The notes under the pieces are model-generated. The model did not search any database and had not been told where the DNA came from. It saw nothing but the letters and a program-made list of their open reading frames with translations. 64,000 nucleotides of DNA from JAZKBN01 sp040388605 (GTDB lineage: Bacteria; Bacteroidota; Bacteroidia; Cytophagales; Flexibacteraceae). This document shows, one piece after another, positions 62,354 to 64,000 of this stretch. Location: assembly GCA_040388605.1 (NCBI GenBank), contig JAZKBN010000040.1, forward strand, positions 73,707 to 137,706, in the 5' to 3' direction. How positions within the stretch are numbered: position 1 is the first letter of the stretch; the number at the start of each line of letters is the position of its first letter. The translations under genes were made by a program, and so were the position numbers.

Positions 62354-62983
62354 TTAATGTGCGCTCAGGTATTCACGTACACCGTCGCGGGTTGCTTTCA
62401 TGGCGTCTTTACCTTCTTCCCAGTTGGCAGGGCATACTTCGCCGTGCTTCTCAACATATTGCAGGGCATCAACTATACGAATAGTCTCGTCTATGCTGCG
62501 GCCCAGGGGAAGGTCATTAATTACGCAGTTACGTACCACGCCTGCTTTATCTATCAGGAAGGTTCCGCGTAGGGCAACAGGTATGCCTTCGAAAACGTAT
62601 TCACCGGCATCGTTATAACCGTATTCACCGGCCAGTACGCCGAAGCTGATGGCAATTGTTTTGGCGGTATCGGCAACTATGGGGTAAGTTACACCTTCTA
62701 TGCCGCCCTTGTTACGCGGAGTGCTGAGCCATGCAAGGTGGCTCTCTTCGGTATCGGTGCTGCAGCCAACTACGGCTACATTGCGTTTTTCGAATTCAGC
62801 AAGCTTGTCCTGGAAAGCGAGTATTTCAGTTGGGCAAACAAAAGTGAAATCTTTAGGGTAAAAGAAGAATACAACTTCTTTTTCGCCTATGAATTGGTCC
62901 AGCGAGAAGTTCTCAACTATTTCGTCGCCGTTAATAACAGCAGGGGCAGAGAAGCTCGGGGCTTGTTTTAATACCAAAGACAT
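62354..62983 (-). CDS. 2-Cys peroxiredoxin, AhpC/Prx1 type
   Basis: 209 residues. Reduces hydrogen peroxide and alkyl hydroperoxides in the cytoplasm. The peroxidatic Cys50 is in DFTFVCPTEI and the resolving Cys184 is in GEVCPANWEEG. Other family blocks are VVGCSTDTEESHLAWLSTPR and GTFLIDKAGVVRNCVIND. Its electron donor, AhpF- or thioredoxin-like, is not adjacent. It lies next to a dps gene on the same strand, a sensible oxidative-stress pair. No OxyR gene is in the window. Confidence 0.94.
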   Translation of the reverse strand: MSLVLKQAPSFSAPAVINGDEIVENFSLDQFIGEKEVVFFFYPKDFTFVCPTEILAFQDKLAEFEKRNVAVVGCSTDTEESHLAWLSTPRNKGGIEGVTYPIVADTAKTIAISFGVLAGEYGYNDAGEYVFEGIPVALRGTFLIDKAGVVRNCVINDLPLGRSIDETIRIVDALQYVEKHGEVCPANWEEGKDAMKATRDGVREYLSAH

Positions 62984-63150
62984 TGTGCTTGTGAGGTTTG
63001 TTGTTTGAAAGGAAATTGGGTAATGATAATATCAGCTGAATCTTCTGATACAACGTAAGAGGCTAAATGCGCTGCAATTTACAGTTAAGCATCCGCAGCA
63101 CAAAAATCAAATAGGTGCTATGCATTAATTCAGCCGGAAATTCACAATTA

Positions 63151-63189
63151 AAGCCCTGTAATAAAGCTTGAGAGCATTTTACAGGGCTT
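63151..63189 (-). terminator. Terminator of dps
   Basis: AAGCCCTGTAA (63151-63161) with TTACAGGGCTT (63179-63189), perfect 11 bp, followed on the minus strand by TAATTGTG. It lies 25 bases after the corrected dps stop at 63214. Confidence 0.65.
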
Positions 63190-63213
63190 AATTATTTTAT
63201 GTTTGGGCGGTAC

Positions 63214-63691
63214 TTAGCTCAGGAAAGAGCGCAGCATCCAGGCCTTGGTTTCGTGGNNNNNNNNNNATAACGCCGGTAATAAAGTCGGCCGAACCGGCAT
63301 CGCCGCATTCGTCGTTTACTTTATCAATGTTTTCACGGATAAACCTGATTATGGTTTCATGGTCGGTAAGCAGGTCTTTGAGCATGCCGTCGGCATCGGG
63401 CAATTTGCCGGGGTGCTCTTTCAGGTTGCTGAGCTCTGTAAACTCTTTCATAGTGCCTGCCGGTACAGAGCCTATTTTACGAACACGTTCAGCCACTTCG
63501 TCAATGGTTTCGGCCAGCTCATTGTATTGGGCTTCCAGGAATTTATGCAGGTCGCTGAAACGGGCGCCTGTTACATTCCAGTGGTAGTTTCGGTTCTTAA
63601 TATAGATAACGTGCTCGTCTGCCAGGAGCGTGTTCAGGATGCCTGTTACGCATTTGCGTCCTTCTTCAGATATGCCAATATTGGTTTTCAT
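63214..63691 (-). CDS. dps: Dps-family DNA-binding ferritin-like protein
   Basis: About 158 residues (with the gap). Dps forms a 12-mer that oxidises and stores iron and shields DNA during stress. The dinuclear ferroxidase and dimer residues lie in NRNYHWNVTGARFSDLHKFL and the helix EAQYNELAETIDEVAERVRK. Ten Ns (63257-63266) interrupt the last helix after DFITGV. Past the gap, the frame given by ten Ns yields nonsense, but another frame reads HETKAWMLRSFLS and a stop at 63214, exactly the normal Dps end. The real gap is therefore a multiple of three, most likely six bases (MED). It probably acts with the adjacent peroxiredoxin. Confidence 0.93.
63257..63266. other. Assembly gap (10 N)
   Basis: A run of ten N inside dps. 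The protein family requires a gap length that is a multiple of three, so ten is a placeholder. Confidence 0.98.
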
Positions 63692-64000
63692 TTGTATAGG
63701 TGGTTTTTTGCGGTTGCAATTTAAGTTAATAAAGTGGCTGAAAGCAGAAATAATGGGTTTTAATGCCTTTGGAAATACTTATGCCGCTATAAGTTCTTCT
63801 TATTATGTAAATTTATTGCGGAAGCTGCCTTCTGATTTTCGCTTGCTTATCAACAAGAGTTCAGGCACTTATGCCCCGATGTGCAGAGGCATATACACAG
63901 TGCCAAAACCTTGCCGGAAAATTTTTCCTATCTTTTTTCCATTCAGTATTTGGAAAGTAAAAAGATAACCCTCACCTTTGCATTCCCAAATCGGTAAGGC
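63692..64000. other. Non-coding end of the window
   Basis: 309 bases upstream of dps with no supported gene. At 63949-63980 the plus strand carries TTTG, a 20-base spacer and CACCTTTG, a promoter one mismatch from the consensus that faces a gene beyond the window. Confidence 0.45.

Overview
Organism. The window looks like a scaffold from a chromosome of a member of the Bacteroidota, probably a Sphingobacteriia/Chitinophagia-like lineage. The evidence is a secreted protein with a type IX secretion C-terminal sorting domain (29056-31377), a DUF4249 lipoprotein, DUF3575-like outer membrane barrels, a short Bacteroidota-type arginine decarboxylase, and promoters of the TTTG-N20-TAnnTTTG kind instead of E. 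coli-type -35/-10 boxes. Two runs of ten Ns (53173-53182 and 63257-63266) mark assembly joins, so this is probably a draft or metagenome-derived sequence. I see no rRNA, tRNA, CRISPR array, integrase, transposase or phage gene. Layout. 1-13.2 kb is mostly core metabolism and envelope: aspS, an unknown helical protein, an AraC regulator with a YCII-like protein, a BamA/TamA-like barrel paired with a PAP2 phosphatase, pfkA, thrC and rlmB with a long disordered N-terminus. 13.4-15.4 kb is an AT-rich single gene encoding a fused GmrSD-like (DUF262-DUF1524) restriction or defence protein. 15.5-28.4 kb carries a CCG-type Fe-S protein coupled to a 3-hydroxyacyl-CoA dehydrogenase-like protein, a formyltransferase-fold protein, an MFS sugar transporter, a PIN-domain toxin-antitoxin pair, DUF3108, speA, DUF4249, YcxB-like and AlkZ-like genes. 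28.5-28.9 kb is a HicBA module whose toxin frame is broken by a stop codon. 29-38.3 kb has the type IX cargo protein, a 1018-residue TPR protein and a four-gene cluster (LysM protein, metallophosphoesterase, two unknowns). 38.5-42.6 kb has DUF2461, an AT-rich orphan gene, an MlaE-family permease with an abnormal C-terminus, msrC and ald. 42.7-47.3 kb is an array of six related outer-membrane barrel genes on one strand. 47.6-55.2 kb has ggt, an AAA/DUF4143 ATPase overlapping it, a TonB-like protein, a ceramidase-like protein and an EnvC-like protein with a degenerate LytM domain. 55.5-60.3 kb has a stand-alone GAF protein next to a large hybrid histidine kinase that begins with a duplicate of that GAF domain. 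60.5-63.7 kb has a subtilase, a 2-Cys peroxiredoxin and a Dps protein. How it fits together. Most genes serve envelope biogenesis (BamA-like, PAP2, TonB, EnvC, LysM, TPR, barrels), central metabolism (PFK, ThrC, Ald, SpeA, Ggt) and oxidative-stress defence (MsrC, peroxiredoxin, Dps). The accessory content is a scatter of single AT-rich genes or gene pairs placed between core genes without visible mobile elements. The most notable observations are the dead HicA beside an intact HicB, the damaged and orphaned MlaE permease next to an AT-rich gene, the six-barrel array, the solitary GmrSD-like protein, the EnvC-like protein without metal ligands, and the duplicated GAF module. I did not find a clearly new multigene system.
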